Positions 45,557-54,462 are shown, counted from the stretch's first letter. The stretch is 64,000 nucleotides of DNA from JACMLX01 sp031374935 (GCA_031374935.1 JANMHB010000113.1:62001-126000), one strand, 5' to 3'. Program-made: numbers and translations. Notes: generated by a model from the letters alone, not told the origin.

Positions 45557-46354
45557 CTACTCCAGTGGTGAACGGCGGTCGCCGGTTGCAGGCGCCCGTC
45601 CGAAGGTGACACAGCTAACGATACGTGCGCCGCCGTCCACGAGGGCGGCGGCGCACGCGACGAGTGTGGCTGCAGTGGTGACAACATCGTCAACGAGCAC
45701 GCAGTGCGCACCCTGCACGTGAGGGGCACCAGCCGAAGCCACGGTGAAAGCGCGAGTTACGTTCACCACTCTCTCCCCGGGTGTCAACCGCGTCTGGCTT
45801 TCGGACGTCCGGGTCCGCTCGAGTGCACCAAGCACCGGGACGTGCCAAAGCGGCGAGAGGGCTTGCGCCAGAACCGCCGCCTGGTTGTAACCACGCTCTC
45901 GTTCGCGCCACGCGGCCAGCGGCACGGGAACCAGCCAGGCTCGCTCCCGGCTCACATCCGCGGGCCAGCGCAGGCGCGACATTTCGAGTGCCATCCGCTC
46001 CGAGACACGGGGCCAGCCGTCGTACTTGAGGGCGTGGACCAGCTGGCTGGCAACGCCGTCGCGCGACATCCAGGCCACCGATCGCACGGCGCGGACGAAG
46101 GGTGGCAGTGCATCGCACCACCGGCACGGGTCGCCGCGCTCCGCATTGTACGCCGCGGGATGCCCGCAACGCCCGCACTGGGGGAACGGAAGGCGCTCGA
46201 CGCGACTCCAGCACAGGCGACACGCCGGTCCGGCCTCCTCGCCGAGAGGTACCTCGCATACCGCACAGACGCCAGGCAACGCGACTTCGAGCAGGGCCGA
46301 GGCCAGGTGCTGGCCATGCCGCAGCATTCCCGTCAACACTCCGGAGATGAGCAT
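45557..46354 (-). CDS. comF: ComF-family phosphoribosyltransferase-like protein
   Basis: A 265-aa ComF-type protein related to competence ComFC/GntX. The N-terminus has a zinc-finger set (CAVC, CRLC, CGRC, CRWC at residues ~31-80). The PRTase motif VLVDDVVTTAAT is near residue 220. ERGYNQAAVLA is the family loop. It may aid transformation, but only ComF is here. The start is either ATG 46354 or ATG 46327; the latter has GGAG 11 bases upstream. Confidence 0.88.
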   Translation of the reverse strand: MLISGVLTGMLRHGQHLASALLEVALPGVCAVCEVPLGEEAGPACRLCWSRVERLPFPQCGRCGHPAAYNAERGDPCRWCDALPPFVRAVRSVAWMSRDGVASQLVHALKYDGWPRVSERMALEMSRLRWPADVSRERAWLVPVPLAAWRERERGYNQAAVLAQALSPLWHVPVLGALERTRTSESQTRLTPGERVVNVTRAFTVASAGAPHVQGAHCVLVDDVVTTAATLVACAAALVDGGARIVSCVTFGRAPATGDRRSPLE

Positions 46355-46373
46355 CGGTCGGCGCGCGACGGCA

Positions 46374-47192
46374 TCAGGAGTCGCGCAACGCGGCCCACAT
46401 CACGGCGCGGTCAGGTGCGACGCCGTACCACCGCTCGAACGCGCGCGCTCCCTGCCCGATGAGCATGCCAAGACCGTCCGCTGCAAGCCGACCTTGCGCG
46501 CGTGCGAGCGCGACGAATGGCGTGACGCCGGTCCGACGGTACACGAGGTCGAAGCACGACGCCCCTGTACGGAGCACCGCGGGATTCACCGGGACCTGTT
46601 CGTCACGCAATCCGATCGGCGTGGCATTCACGACCAGGTCGGCCCCACGCACAGCGCTCGCCATGAACTCCTCCACTGTTGTGCGGCCTGGCGGACCAAG
46701 GGTGGCCACCGCCGCCGCACGGTCGATCGAACGCCCCCAGAGCGCCACGCTGCAGTGCTCCCACTCACTGATCGCGGCGACGATCGCGCGTGCCGAGCCG
46801 CCGGCGCCGAGGACGGCGACACGTGCGTTGACCGGAATGTCGCCCAGCATGGCGCGAATCGCGTCATCGAATCCACCGACATCGGTGTTGTCGCCGTGCA
46901 GTCGCCCCGAGTCAGACCACCAGGTGTTGACCGCGCCAAGCCGCGCCGCAAGCGGTGTGAGTTCATCACAGAGCGCCGCAACGCGTTCCTTGTGTGGTAT
47001 GGTCACGTTGCCTGCCACACCGTCTGCGACGAGTGCACGGAGTTGTGCGCCCAGGTCGTCCGCGCTCACCGTCAGCGCATCGTACGTCGCCTCGATGCCA
47101 GCGTCACGCAGCGCAGCCCGCTGGAAGATCGGAGAGAGCGAATGGGCGACGGGGTCGCCGAGCAACAGCAGCCGCCGCGGCGGTGGAATCAC
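46374..47192 (-). CDS. aroE: shikimate dehydrogenase
   Basis: AroE (272 aa) reduces 3-dehydroshikimate with NADPH. GDPVAHSLSP binds substrate, NVTIPHKERV carries the catalytic Lys, GDNTDVGGF the Asp, and GAGGSARAIVAA the cofactor loop. A GTG start at 47192 overlaps the ywlE stop (GTGA). Chorismate made downstream feeds the MqnA and PabA steps encoded elsewhere in the window. Confidence 0.94.
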   Translation of the reverse strand: MIPPPRRLLLLGDPVAHSLSPIFQRAALRDAGIEATYDALTVSADDLGAQLRALVADGVAGNVTIPHKERVAALCDELTPLAARLGAVNTWWSDSGRLHGDNTDVGGFDDAIRAMLGDIPVNARVAVLGAGGSARAIVAAISEWEHCSVALWGRSIDRAAAVATLGPPGRTTVEEFMASAVRGADLVVNATPIGLRDEQVPVNPAVLRTGASCFDLVYRRTGVTPFVALARAQGRLAADGLGMLIGQGARAFERWYGVAPDRAVMWAALRDS

Positions 47193-47677
47193 CGCGAGCT
47201 TGAGGTGATGCCCGTGGCCGTCAGTCGGTCAAACGCGCGACTGATCAAGGTATGCAGTTCTTCGAAGGTGCTGCGGTACACCGAGATCTCGCCCCCGATG
47301 GGATCACCCACGGGTCGTGCACTCTCACCGTGCGTGGCAAAGGCGCTGAGCAGGTGTGTCTTGCCCAGCCCCCCCAGTCCGTCCACCGCCATTCGATGAC
47401 TCGGGCTCATCGTGAGGATGAGATCACTGTCGGCGATCAACTCGGCCGATAACTGTCGGGAGCGATGCCGCGAGAGATCGAGGCCATGCTCCATGGCAAC
47501 CAACAGTGATCCCTCGGATGCGCCACTGATCGCGTCGGCTGCCACACCGGCACTCGCCACGGTGACGCCGCGGAGGTGTCGTTCGGTGACGATGGCACGA
47601 CCGATGACTTCGGCCATCGGGCTGCGACAGGTGTTGCCGGTGCAGACGAACAACACGCGGAGCGTCGAATCAGGCAT
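47189..47677 (-). CDS. ywlE: low-molecular-weight phosphatase, protein-arginine-phosphatase type (YwlE-like)
   Basis: A 162-aa LMW-PTP fold enzyme. The P-loop is C12-T-G-N-T-C-R18. Thr at position 16, where tyrosine phosphatases have Ile, is the hallmark of the arginine phosphatase YwlE. The general-acid region GDPIGGEISVYRSTFEEL also follows the YwlE pattern. The ATG at 47677 overlaps the tsaC end by eight bases; a TTG two codons earlier is an alternative. No arginine kinase (mcsB) lies in the window. Confidence 0.85.
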   Translation of the reverse strand: MPDSTLRVLFVCTGNTCRSPMAEVIGRAIVTERHLRGVTVASAGVAADAISGASEGSLLVAMEHGLDLSRHRSRQLSAELIADSDLILTMSPSHRMAVDGLGGLGKTHLLSAFATHGESARPVGDPIGGEISVYRSTFEELHTLISRAFDRLTATGITSSSR

Positions 47678-48341
47678 CGCCAAGCAGGTCAGGGACAGTC
47701 TCGCGCAAAATCGCCGCGCTGATGGCGCCGGGACGAATCACCCGCAATCGCCGTCCAGTGCAGTCTACAACCGTACTGGGTGGCGAGGGAGGCAGGCCAC
47801 CACCATCCAGGACCATGAGGAGGCCGCGATTGATCTCCGCCGGCCACTGCTCGACCACCTCGCTGGCGCGCATGGCGGGCGGCACCCCGGGCCGGTTGGC
47901 CGACGTCGACGTGAGTGGTGAGCCGAGGGCGCTGATGAGGCGCTGCAAGCCCGCGTGCGGCGTCCAGCGCACCGCGATGCCGCCCTCGGGACCGCGCAGT
48001 CGTGGCGGCACCTGCCCCTCGCCGCCGGGCAACACCAGCGTCAGCGGGCCCGGCCAGTGACGCGCCGCGAGGTGCGCCGCCTGCGCCGAAAGCGTCAGGC
48101 CGATGCGCCCGAGCATGGTGCTGTCGGACACCAGCAACAGAAACGGTTTTGCCGGCGGCCGACGCTTGAGCACCACCAGCTTCTCGACCGATTCGAAATC
48201 GACCATGGTACCGAAGCCGTACACCGTCTCGGTGGGATACGCGAGCACGCCGCGGTTCTGCAGATGTAGCACCACCACATCGATGGCCGCCGCGATTTCG
48301 GCCGGCGACCAGAACGGTGTGACCCCAGTGCGCCAACTCAC
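47670..48341 (-). CDS. tsaC: L-threonylcarbamoyladenylate synthase
   Basis: A YrdC/Sua5-domain enzyme (223 aa) for the t6A modification of tRNAs. GVLAYPTETVYGFG, KRRPPAKPFLLLVSD and TSTSANRPG are the conserved loops. It lacks the extra C-terminal Sua5 domain, so it is the short TsaC form. The GTG start overlaps the ispD stop (GTGA). The tsaC-ywlE pairing is common. Confidence 0.92.
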   Translation of the reverse strand: MSWRTGVTPFWSPAEIAAAIDVVVLHLQNRGVLAYPTETVYGFGTMVDFESVEKLVVLKRRPPAKPFLLLVSDSTMLGRIGLTLSAQAAHLAARHWPGPLTLVLPGGEGQVPPRLRGPEGGIAVRWTPHAGLQRLISALGSPLTSTSANRPGVPPAMRASEVVEQWPAEINRGLLMVLDGGGLPPSPPSTVVDCTGRRLRVIRPGAISAAILRETVPDLLGDA

Positions 48342-49159
48342 TCCGGCAGTGCCGACAGCGAGTCGGCGATGCTGAAGTCAGCCTCGTCAGTGATTTTCAT
48401 CCCGCGCTCACTGCCACGCACCACCACCACTGGAAAACCGTAGTGCTCACAGAGCGCCGCGTCGTCGGTGGCCACGAGCTTGTCGCGGCGGGCACGCGTG
48501 TGTGCCTCGTCGATCATTGCCCGTGGAAAGGCCTGCGGCGTCTGTGCCCGCCAGAGACGTGCACGATCCACGGTGCGCACGATGCGGCCGTTCTCGTCGA
48601 CCTCCTTCAAGGTGTCGACGACCGGCAGCGCGGCGATGGCGCCGTGCCCGGCACGCGCTTCGCGGATCACCCGATCGATGACGCTCCCGCTGGCCAGCGG
48701 GCGGGCGGCATCGTGGATCACCACGGTGTCGATGTTCTCCGGCATGTCTTCCAGGCCATTGTAGACCGACTGCATGCGATCGCGGCCGCCCGTGCTGACC
48801 AGCATCCGCTCGATGTCACACTGAAAGATCCACGGCGGTGGGTCGGCCGCAAAGTCGCGCGGCAGCACGAGCACCACCAGCGCCACATCGGGACGCAGCT
48901 GAAATGTCTGCAGACTATGCAGGAGCATCGGCTTGCCGGCGACCCAGCGGAACTGTTTCAGCTCGTGGCCGCCAACGCGCGTTCCGCTGCCGCCGGCGAC
49001 GATCACGACGCCAACGCTGGCGGTTACTGCAGGCACCACATTCCGCAGCTCGGCGGGCCGGGCATCGCGCTCGAGGTTCGCCGCGGCTCGCGGACCGACC
49101 GCGACGCCGTCGTGCATTTCGACTGGGCCTGCAGGCGCCGACTCTGATTCATGCATCAT
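48338..49159 (-). CDS. ispD: 2-C-methyl-D-erythritol 4-phosphate cytidylyltransferase
   Basis: IspD (273 aa) activates MEP with CTP. VVIVAGGSGTRVGGHELKQF is the nucleotide loop (near residue 50); VVIHDAARPL and the TPQAFPRAMI loop follow. About 45 residues upstream of the core have no family counterpart. The start overlaps the radA stop (ATGA) with a second ATG directly after. It works with the Clp-fused IspF encoded 45 kb away; ispE is not here. Confidence 0.93.
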   Translation of the reverse strand: MMHESESAPAGPVEMHDGVAVGPRAAANLERDARPAELRNVVPAVTASVGVVIVAGGSGTRVGGHELKQFRWVAGKPMLLHSLQTFQLRPDVALVVLVLPRDFAADPPPWIFQCDIERMLVSTGGRDRMQSVYNGLEDMPENIDTVVIHDAARPLASGSVIDRVIREARAGHGAIAALPVVDTLKEVDENGRIVRTVDRARLWRAQTPQAFPRAMIDEAHTRARRDKLVATDDAALCEHYGFPVVVVRGSERGMKITDEADFSIADSLSALPE

Positions 49160-50538
49160 GTGAAGATGGTGTCGAGCAGATCGCGGATGTTCGCCACTCC
49201 GATCACCTTCAAGCCGGCCGGCGCTTTCACGTGCGCCGTCGTCTTTGCGACATAGGCGCGCGAGAGGCCGAGTCGCGCGGCCTCGGCCAGCCGTCGCTCC
49301 AACTGCGAGACGGCACGGATTTCGCCACCGAGGCCGATCTCGCCGAGAAACAGCGCGTCGTTCGGCAACGGTCGATCATACACGGACGACGCCAGTGCGG
49401 CGGCCACCGCGGTGTCGCCCGAGGGTTCGGTGAGTCGCATACCGCCCACGACATTGACGAAGGCATCGAGTTGCGCAAAGCCCAGCCCCGCCCGCTTCTC
49501 CAGCACCGCGAGGAGCAGGGCGAGTCGCCGTGGATCGTAGCCCGTCGTCACGCGCTGTGGCGTGCCGAACCCCGCCTTGGCCGCCAATCCCTGAATCTCG
49601 ACCAGCAGGGGCCGCGTGCCCTCCAACGGTGCGGTCAGGGCACTCCCGCTCGAGCTGTGCGTCCGATCGCCCATGAACAGCAGCGATGGGTTCGCAACCG
49701 GCTGCAGGCCGGCGGCGTCCATGCGGAACACGCCGATTTCATCGACGCTGCCAAAGCGATTTTTCGTCGCGCGCAGGAGCCGGTAATCAGCGCCCGACTC
49801 GCCTTCGAAGTAGAGCACGGTGTCGACGATGTGCTCGAGCGTCTTCGGACCGGCGATGCCACCGCCTTTGGTGACGTGCCCCACGACGAAGATCGCCGTG
49901 CCGATCTCCTTTGCCGCTCGCATCAGCCGGGCCGCACACTCACGCACCTGCCCGACGTTGCCGGGTGCTCCCTCGAGTTCTTCCGTATGCACGGTCTGAA
50001 TCGAGTCGATGATCGCGATCACCGGCCTGGTGGCCTCGAGATGCGCGAGGATGGTTTCGAGGTGCGTCTCGGGCAGGAACTCCACGTCGCCGGCGCCTTC
50101 ACCGAGCCGATCGGCGCGCAACTTCACCTGCAGCGGGCTCTCCTCGCCACTGACATACAGCGCCGCATGCCCCATCCCCTGCACGCGAGCGACCACCTGC
50201 AGCAGCAGCGTCGACTTGCCGATGCCGGGTTCACCACCAACCAGCACCATGCTCCCCGGCACGATGCCGCCGCCAAGCACGAAATCGAACTCGTCGAGCC
50301 CCGTCTTGAGGCGCGTGGATTCGGCGCCGCTCACGGCACTCAGTTTCGCCGCACGCGTGGCGACCATGCCGCGACGAGCCGGTGTCGCGGTGCGGCCCAC
50401 GACCTTGGCCGGCGCGCGCTCGACGAGCTCCTCCGCCAGCGTGGACCATTCGCCGCACGACTCGCACCGGCCACCCCATTTCGGATACTCAGCGCCGCAG
50501 TTCGTGCAGCGGTAGGCCGTCTTCGTCCTGGCGCTCAC
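49156..50538 (-). CDS. radA: DNA repair protein RadA
   Basis: A 460-aa branch-migration ATPase. The zinc finger uses C11, C14, C25 and C28 (YRCTNCG...CESCGEW). Walker A is GEPGIGKS (102-109). The RadA motif TKNRFG follows, and the C-terminal Lon-like domain is present. The GTG start at 50538 overlaps the dnaB stop (GTGA). Its pairing with dnaB fits a role in replication-linked recombination. Confidence 0.96.
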   Translation of the reverse strand: MSARTKTAYRCTNCGAEYPKWGGRCESCGEWSTLAEELVERAPAKVVGRTATPARRGMVATRAAKLSAVSGAESTRLKTGLDEFDFVLGGGIVPGSMVLVGGEPGIGKSTLLLQVVARVQGMGHAALYVSGEESPLQVKLRADRLGEGAGDVEFLPETHLETILAHLEATRPVIAIIDSIQTVHTEELEGAPGNVGQVRECAARLMRAAKEIGTAIFVVGHVTKGGGIAGPKTLEHIVDTVLYFEGESGADYRLLRATKNRFGSVDEIGVFRMDAAGLQPVANPSLLFMGDRTHSSSGSALTAPLEGTRPLLVEIQGLAAKAGFGTPQRVTTGYDPRRLALLLAVLEKRAGLGFAQLDAFVNVVGGMRLTEPSGDTAVAAALASSVYDRPLPNDALFLGEIGLGGEIRAVSQLERRLAEAARLGLSRAYVAKTTAHVKAPAGLKVIGVANIRDLLDTIFT

Positions 50539-51953
50539 TCGAACTGGGTGCGCTTGGAGAAGTTCTCGAAGCGCGTGTACTGCTTGTGGAAGAACAGCGG
50601 CACGGTGCCGATCGGCCCGTTGCGCTGCTTGCCGATGATGATTTCCGCCTTGCCTTCGAGTTCGCTGTTCTTGAGCCGACCGGCTTCATCCCGCTCGGCG
50701 TAGATCTCCTGCCGGAAGATGAAGAGGATCAGATCCGCATCCTGTTCGATCGCGCCTGACTCGCGGAGATCGCTCAGCTGCGGCCGTCCCTTCTCGTCGC
50801 CCGCGCGCTGCTCCGGCGCACGCGAGAGCTGCGACAGCGCCACCACCGGTACCCGGAGCTCCTTGGCCAGCGCCTTCAGCCCACGACTGATCTGGCTGAC
50901 CTCCTGCTGTCGATTTTCGGCGTTGGGGCCCGTCATCAGCTGCAGGTAGTCCACGATGATGAGCCCGAGCTTCGAGTCGGGGTCGGCCTTGAGGCGGCGC
51001 GCCTTGGCCCGCATGTCGAGCACCGTCATGCCGGGCGCATCATCGATGTAGATCGGCGCCTGCGACAGAATGCCGACCGCGCGTGCGAGCCGCGGCCAGT
51101 CGTCGTCGCGCAGGCGCCCGGTGCGCATGGCTTGCGCATCCAGCCGCGCCTCGCTGGTGATCATGCGCTGCACCAGCGATTCCTTGCTCATTTCGAGCGA
51201 GAAGAACGCCACGCCCACGCCCTCAGTGATCGCCACGTGCTGCGCGATGTTGAGCGTCAGTGCGGTCTTGCCCATCGACGGACGTGCCGCCACGATGACC
51301 AGGTCGGCGGGCTGGAATCCCGACGTCAGCTGGTCCAGGTCGGCGAAGCCGCTCGGCACGCCGGTGACCGACCGTCCTTCCTTGGCAATGGTCTCGATGC
51401 GTTCCATCGCCGGATACATCAGCGCCTTGATGCGCGTGAAGCCATCGCCGCCGCGATCCTGCCCGACCTGCAGAATCCGCTGCTCGGCAAAGTCGAGCAG
51501 ATCACGGGCCGGCTGTCGCGCTTCGAAGGCTTCGCCGGCGATTTGCGTCGACACTTCGATCAGGCGGCGCAGCAGCGCCTTCTCCTTCACGATCCGCGCG
51601 TGATGCTCGATGTTCGCCGCCGTCGGCACTGCGTCGGCGAGGAAACTCAGGTACTCGCGTCCGCCGGCCGCATCCATCTCGCCGCGCCGCTCGAGCTCGT
51701 CGGAGAGCGTGACGACGTCGATGCCGCTGCCACGCTCCATGAGGGCGATGACGGCACGATAGATCCGCCGATGCCCCTCGCGAAAGAACATCGTGTCGTC
51801 GACGATTTCGGTCGCGCGCGTGATCGCCTCGGCGTCGATCAGCATCGCCGCCAGGACAGACTGCTCCGCATCCTCCGACTGTGGAGGACGGCGGTCGCGG
51901 TATGGATCAGCTGCGGATGGTCGCGTCGAGAACGCGTCGAGCAAGCTTGACAT
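50535..51953 (-). CDS. dnaB: replicative DNA helicase DnaB
   Basis: The hexameric helicase (472 aa): an N-terminal helical domain, opening PPQSEDAEQSVLAAMLIDA, and a RecA-like C-terminal domain. Walker A is ARPSMGKT (223-230) and Walker B/H2 is LIIVDYLQLM. No ATG or GTG exists in frame between the start ATG at 51953 and the conserved domain, so the gene begins 47 bases inside the udg coding region. No intein is present. Confidence 0.95.
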   Translation of the reverse strand: MSSLLDAFSTRPSAADPYRDRRPPQSEDAEQSVLAAMLIDAEAITRATEIVDDTMFFREGHRRIYRAVIALMERGSGIDVVTLSDELERRGEMDAAGGREYLSFLADAVPTAANIEHHARIVKEKALLRRLIEVSTQIAGEAFEARQPARDLLDFAEQRILQVGQDRGGDGFTRIKALMYPAMERIETIAKEGRSVTGVPSGFADLDQLTSGFQPADLVIVAARPSMGKTALTLNIAQHVAITEGVGVAFFSLEMSKESLVQRMITSEARLDAQAMRTGRLRDDDWPRLARAVGILSQAPIYIDDAPGMTVLDMRAKARRLKADPDSKLGLIIVDYLQLMTGPNAENRQQEVSQISRGLKALAKELRVPVVALSQLSRAPEQRAGDEKGRPQLSDLRESGAIEQDADLILFIFRQEIYAERDEAGRLKNSELEGKAEIIIGKQRNGPIGTVPLFFHKQYTRFENFSKRTQFE

Positions 51954-52950
51954 CTTCCCACGTAGGACGCTTCCACGCTTCGTTGCGAAGCAAAGCGGCC
52001 GGGTGATAGGTGGCGACGAGCGGGATACCCTGGTACCAGTGAAGCTGCTGACGCAGCTTGCCAATGCCAAGTTTACTGCCGAGCAACGACTGGGCGGCGA
52101 ATGTCCCGAAGGCGATGATGATCTTCGGCTGCACCAGATCAATCTGACGCTGCAGGAAAGGGGCGCAGGCGCGCACCTCTTCCGGCATCGGGTTGCGGTT
52201 TCCGGGGGGACGGTGCTTGAGCACGTTGCAGATGTAGACCGACTCGCGCCGGAGCTGGATCGCGCCCAGGATCTTGTTCAGCAACTCACCCGCCGGCCCG
52301 ACGAAGGGCTCGCCGGTTTGATCCTCACGTTCACCCGGCGCTTCGCCGACCACCATCACGTCGGCAGTGGCGTCGCCCACGCCAGGCACGGGCTGCGTGG
52401 CCGTCTGCACCAACCCACATCCCTTGCAGGCGGCAATCGCTGCGGCAACCTGCGCCAGCGACTGCCATGTGGACCCTGCGGCAGCGCCGACCAGTACCGG
52501 CCGCTCCACGCGGAGACCAATCGGGAACACCACGCCGTCGACTCTGAGCGTTCCCTGCTTCCGTTCCGGTGACGGGTCGGCCGACGCGTCTCGCGCTCCT
52601 TCGGATGCCGATGGCGGTGGTGGCGCACTGCCCTGCAGCAGCTGCATCATCTGCCGCCAGTCCGCGCCCTGATCGATGTTCGCCGGCGCAACACGATCCT
52701 CGCGTGCGGGTCGATCATCCGGCACAATTCGCTCGTCACGCCTGGGCGCTGATTCCGGGCTGCGCGCGGGCGCCGGGCGCACGGGCTGCACCGAAGCCGG
52801 CGCATCGTCCGTTGCTGTCGGCGCGCCACCGCGCAAGGCACCCAGCATCCGCATCACGTCATCCACGTCGAGCGCATCCAGCAGCAGCTCGGATTCCCCG
52901 AGCTCGCGACGCTGTTCGAGATAGGCGCGAAGCCGCTCCTTGGCGTTCAT
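51907..52950 (-). CDS. uracil-DNA glycosylase, family 4-like, with an N-terminal extension
   Basis: The C-terminal ~180 residues are a family-4 glycosylase: Fe-S cysteines C175 and C178, GEAPGEREDQTGEPFVGPAG (203-222), and the C-terminal TYHPAALLR region. C262 is the last cluster ligand. The position of the third cysteine in the usual KCRPPGNR motif is His246 (LKHRPPGNRNP). Cys241, five residues earlier, could replace it. Residues 1-165 include a predicted disordered Pro/Ala/Arg-rich section. It overlaps coaBC by four bases at its start and dnaB by 47 at its end. Confidence 0.88.
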   Translation of the reverse strand: MNAKERLRAYLEQRRELGESELLLDALDVDDVMRMLGALRGGAPTATDDAPASVQPVRPAPARSPESAPRRDERIVPDDRPAREDRVAPANIDQGADWRQMMQLLQGSAPPPPSASEGARDASADPSPERKQGTLRVDGVVFPIGLRVERPVLVGAAAGSTWQSLAQVAAAIAACKGCGLVQTATQPVPGVGDATADVMVVGEAPGEREDQTGEPFVGPAGELLNKILGAIQLRRESVYICNVLKHRPPGNRNPMPEEVRACAPFLQRQIDLVQPKIIIAFGTFAAQSLLGSKLGIGKLRQQLHWYQGIPLVATYHPAALLRNEAWKRPTWEDVKLARRVLDATIRS

Positions 52951-54155
52951 GCCGGTCTGTCCAGCGCACGCGCAATGCGATCCAGCAGCAGATCCGCGAG
53001 CTCGACCTTCGGCATCAGCGGTGGCGTCTCACGGCTGCCATCGCGGGACAGAATCACGACCCGGTTGGTGTCGATTCCGAATCCGGCTCCATCCTCGGTC
53101 GCGTCATTCGCCACGATGAAATCCAGCCCCTTGCGCTGTAGCTTGGCCGCTGCCTGCGCCTCGACATCCGTCGTTTCGAGCGCAAAGCCCATGATCACCG
53201 AGCCAACCTTCCGCGCCGCTCGCGTGGTGAGCAGAATGTCATCAGTGTGCTCGAGCGTGATCGTCGGTGCCTCGGCGCCCTTCTTGATCTTGTCGACCGC
53301 GATGCGGACAGGGCGGAAGTCTGCCGGTGCAGCGGCCATGATCAGCGCATCCGCGCGGGGGAGCGCCATCGCAACGGCGTCGCGCATGTCGGCGGTGGTG
53401 GTCACGGCCACCGCCTGCACACCGACCGGCACCGGCACGGCGATCGGCCCATGCACCAGCGTGACCTGCGCCCCACGACGCCAGGCAGCCGCGGCGATGG
53501 CGACACCCATCCGGCCGCTGCTGTGATTCGTGATATAGCGCACCGGATCGAGCGCTTCCTGTGTCGGCCCGGCGGTGACGACGATGTGTCGCCCACGCAG
53601 CCCGGTGGCGGTCTCCAGGCATTTCGCCGCATGCGCCAGGATCGCCTCCGGTTCCGGCATCCGGCCCGGCCCGACCCCTTCGCCGAACGCCAACGGGCCG
53701 ACGGCTGGCTCGAGCACATGGTATCCGAAGGTCTGCAACGTCTGCGAATTGGCGAGCACCGCCGGGTGGGCCCACATGCCATCGTTCATCGCCGGGACCA
53801 GCAGCACGCTCGCGCGCGTCGCCAGAAGCACCGCCGTCAGTTGGTCGTCGGCCCGACCCTGCGCCGCCCGTGCCAGCAGGTCCGCGGTCGCCGGGGCGAC
53901 CACGATCAGTTCCGCCTCCTTGGCGAGCCGGATGTGCGCCAACGCATGGCCGGCATCGAGGACTTCCGGCGCAACCGGCCGGCCCGTGACGGCTTCGAAC
54001 GTGATCGGCCCAACGAACTCGCGGGCGGCGCGAGACAGGATCACGTCAACGACTGCGCCCGCCTGTGTGAGCAGGCGGGCGAGCGTGACAGCCTTGTAGC
54101 AGGCGATTCCACCGGTCACCCCGAGGATGATCCGGCGGCCGTCAAAGGGGCGCAT
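52947..54155 (-). CDS. coaBC: bifunctional phosphopantothenoylcysteine decarboxylase/synthase
   Basis: CoaBC (402 aa) makes 4'-phosphopantetheine for CoA. The N-terminal flavin decarboxylase has ILGVTGGIACYKA, ATADLLARAAQG and the PAMNDGMW motif. The C-terminal synthase has TAGPTQEALDPVRYITNHSSGRMG-type sequence (seen as VTAGPTQE and NHSSGRMG) and KIKK near residue 290. It follows rpoZ by 18 bases and supplies the prosthetic group for the ACP seen here. Confidence 0.95.
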   Translation of the reverse strand: MRPFDGRRIILGVTGGIACYKAVTLARLLTQAGAVVDVILSRAAREFVGPITFEAVTGRPVAPEVLDAGHALAHIRLAKEAELIVVAPATADLLARAAQGRADDQLTAVLLATRASVLLVPAMNDGMWAHPAVLANSQTLQTFGYHVLEPAVGPLAFGEGVGPGRMPEPEAILAHAAKCLETATGLRGRHIVVTAGPTQEALDPVRYITNHSSGRMGVAIAAAAWRRGAQVTLVHGPIAVPVPVGVQAVAVTTTADMRDAVAMALPRADALIMAAAPADFRPVRIAVDKIKKGAEAPTITLEHTDDILLTTRAARKVGSVIMGFALETTDVEAQAAAKLQRKGLDFIVANDATEDGAGFGIDTNRVVILSRDGSRETPPLMPKVELADLLLDRIARALDRPA

Positions 54156-54173
54156 CGGACTCGCCCCGGTCGG

Positions 54174-54389
54174 TCAGTCGGGGCGACGGCGCGGCATCAC
54201 GCGGTAGTCGAAGTCCTTGCCGTGCAGGTCTTCGAGCGCGCGCGTGGTCAGTTTCTTCTCTTTGCCGGTACTTCCCATCTTCGGGAACTCGTTGAGCACG
54301 CGCGCATACTTGGCCGCCACCAGGACGCCCAGGTACTTGTTTTGTGACTGCTGCTGCTCGGTGATGTCGCCGGGGGTGAAGACTCGCAT
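54174..54389 (-). CDS. rpoZ: RNA polymerase omega subunit
   Basis: A 71-aa small protein with the Rpb6/omega pattern NKYLGVLVAAKYARVLNEF, then KKLTTRALEDLHGK. It lies between gmk and coaBC, the common bacterial site of rpoZ. The ATG at 54389 has AAGGA about seven bases upstream. The N-terminus is shorter than in E. coli. Identification rests mainly on the central motif and position. Confidence 0.8.
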   Translation of the reverse strand: MRVFTPGDITEQQQSQNKYLGVLVAAKYARVLNEFPKMGSTGKEKKLTTRALEDLHGKDFDYRVMPRRRPD

Positions 54390-54439
54390 TCGTTTTCCTT
54401 CTCCGTGACGCTGCTGCGCCGTTGGGTGACCAGCCACCA

Positions 54440-54453
54440 GACTGACGTCAGTC
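54440..54453. promoter_or_regulatory. 14-bp perfect palindrome between gmk and rpoZ
   Basis: GACTGACGTCAGTC reads the same on both strands. It lies ten bases past the gmk stop and 51 bases before the rpoZ ATG, in the largest gap of this operon section. It could bind a dimeric regulator or end an RNA stem. No T-run follows. Confidence 0.35.
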
Positions 54454-54462
54454 AGCCCGGCC

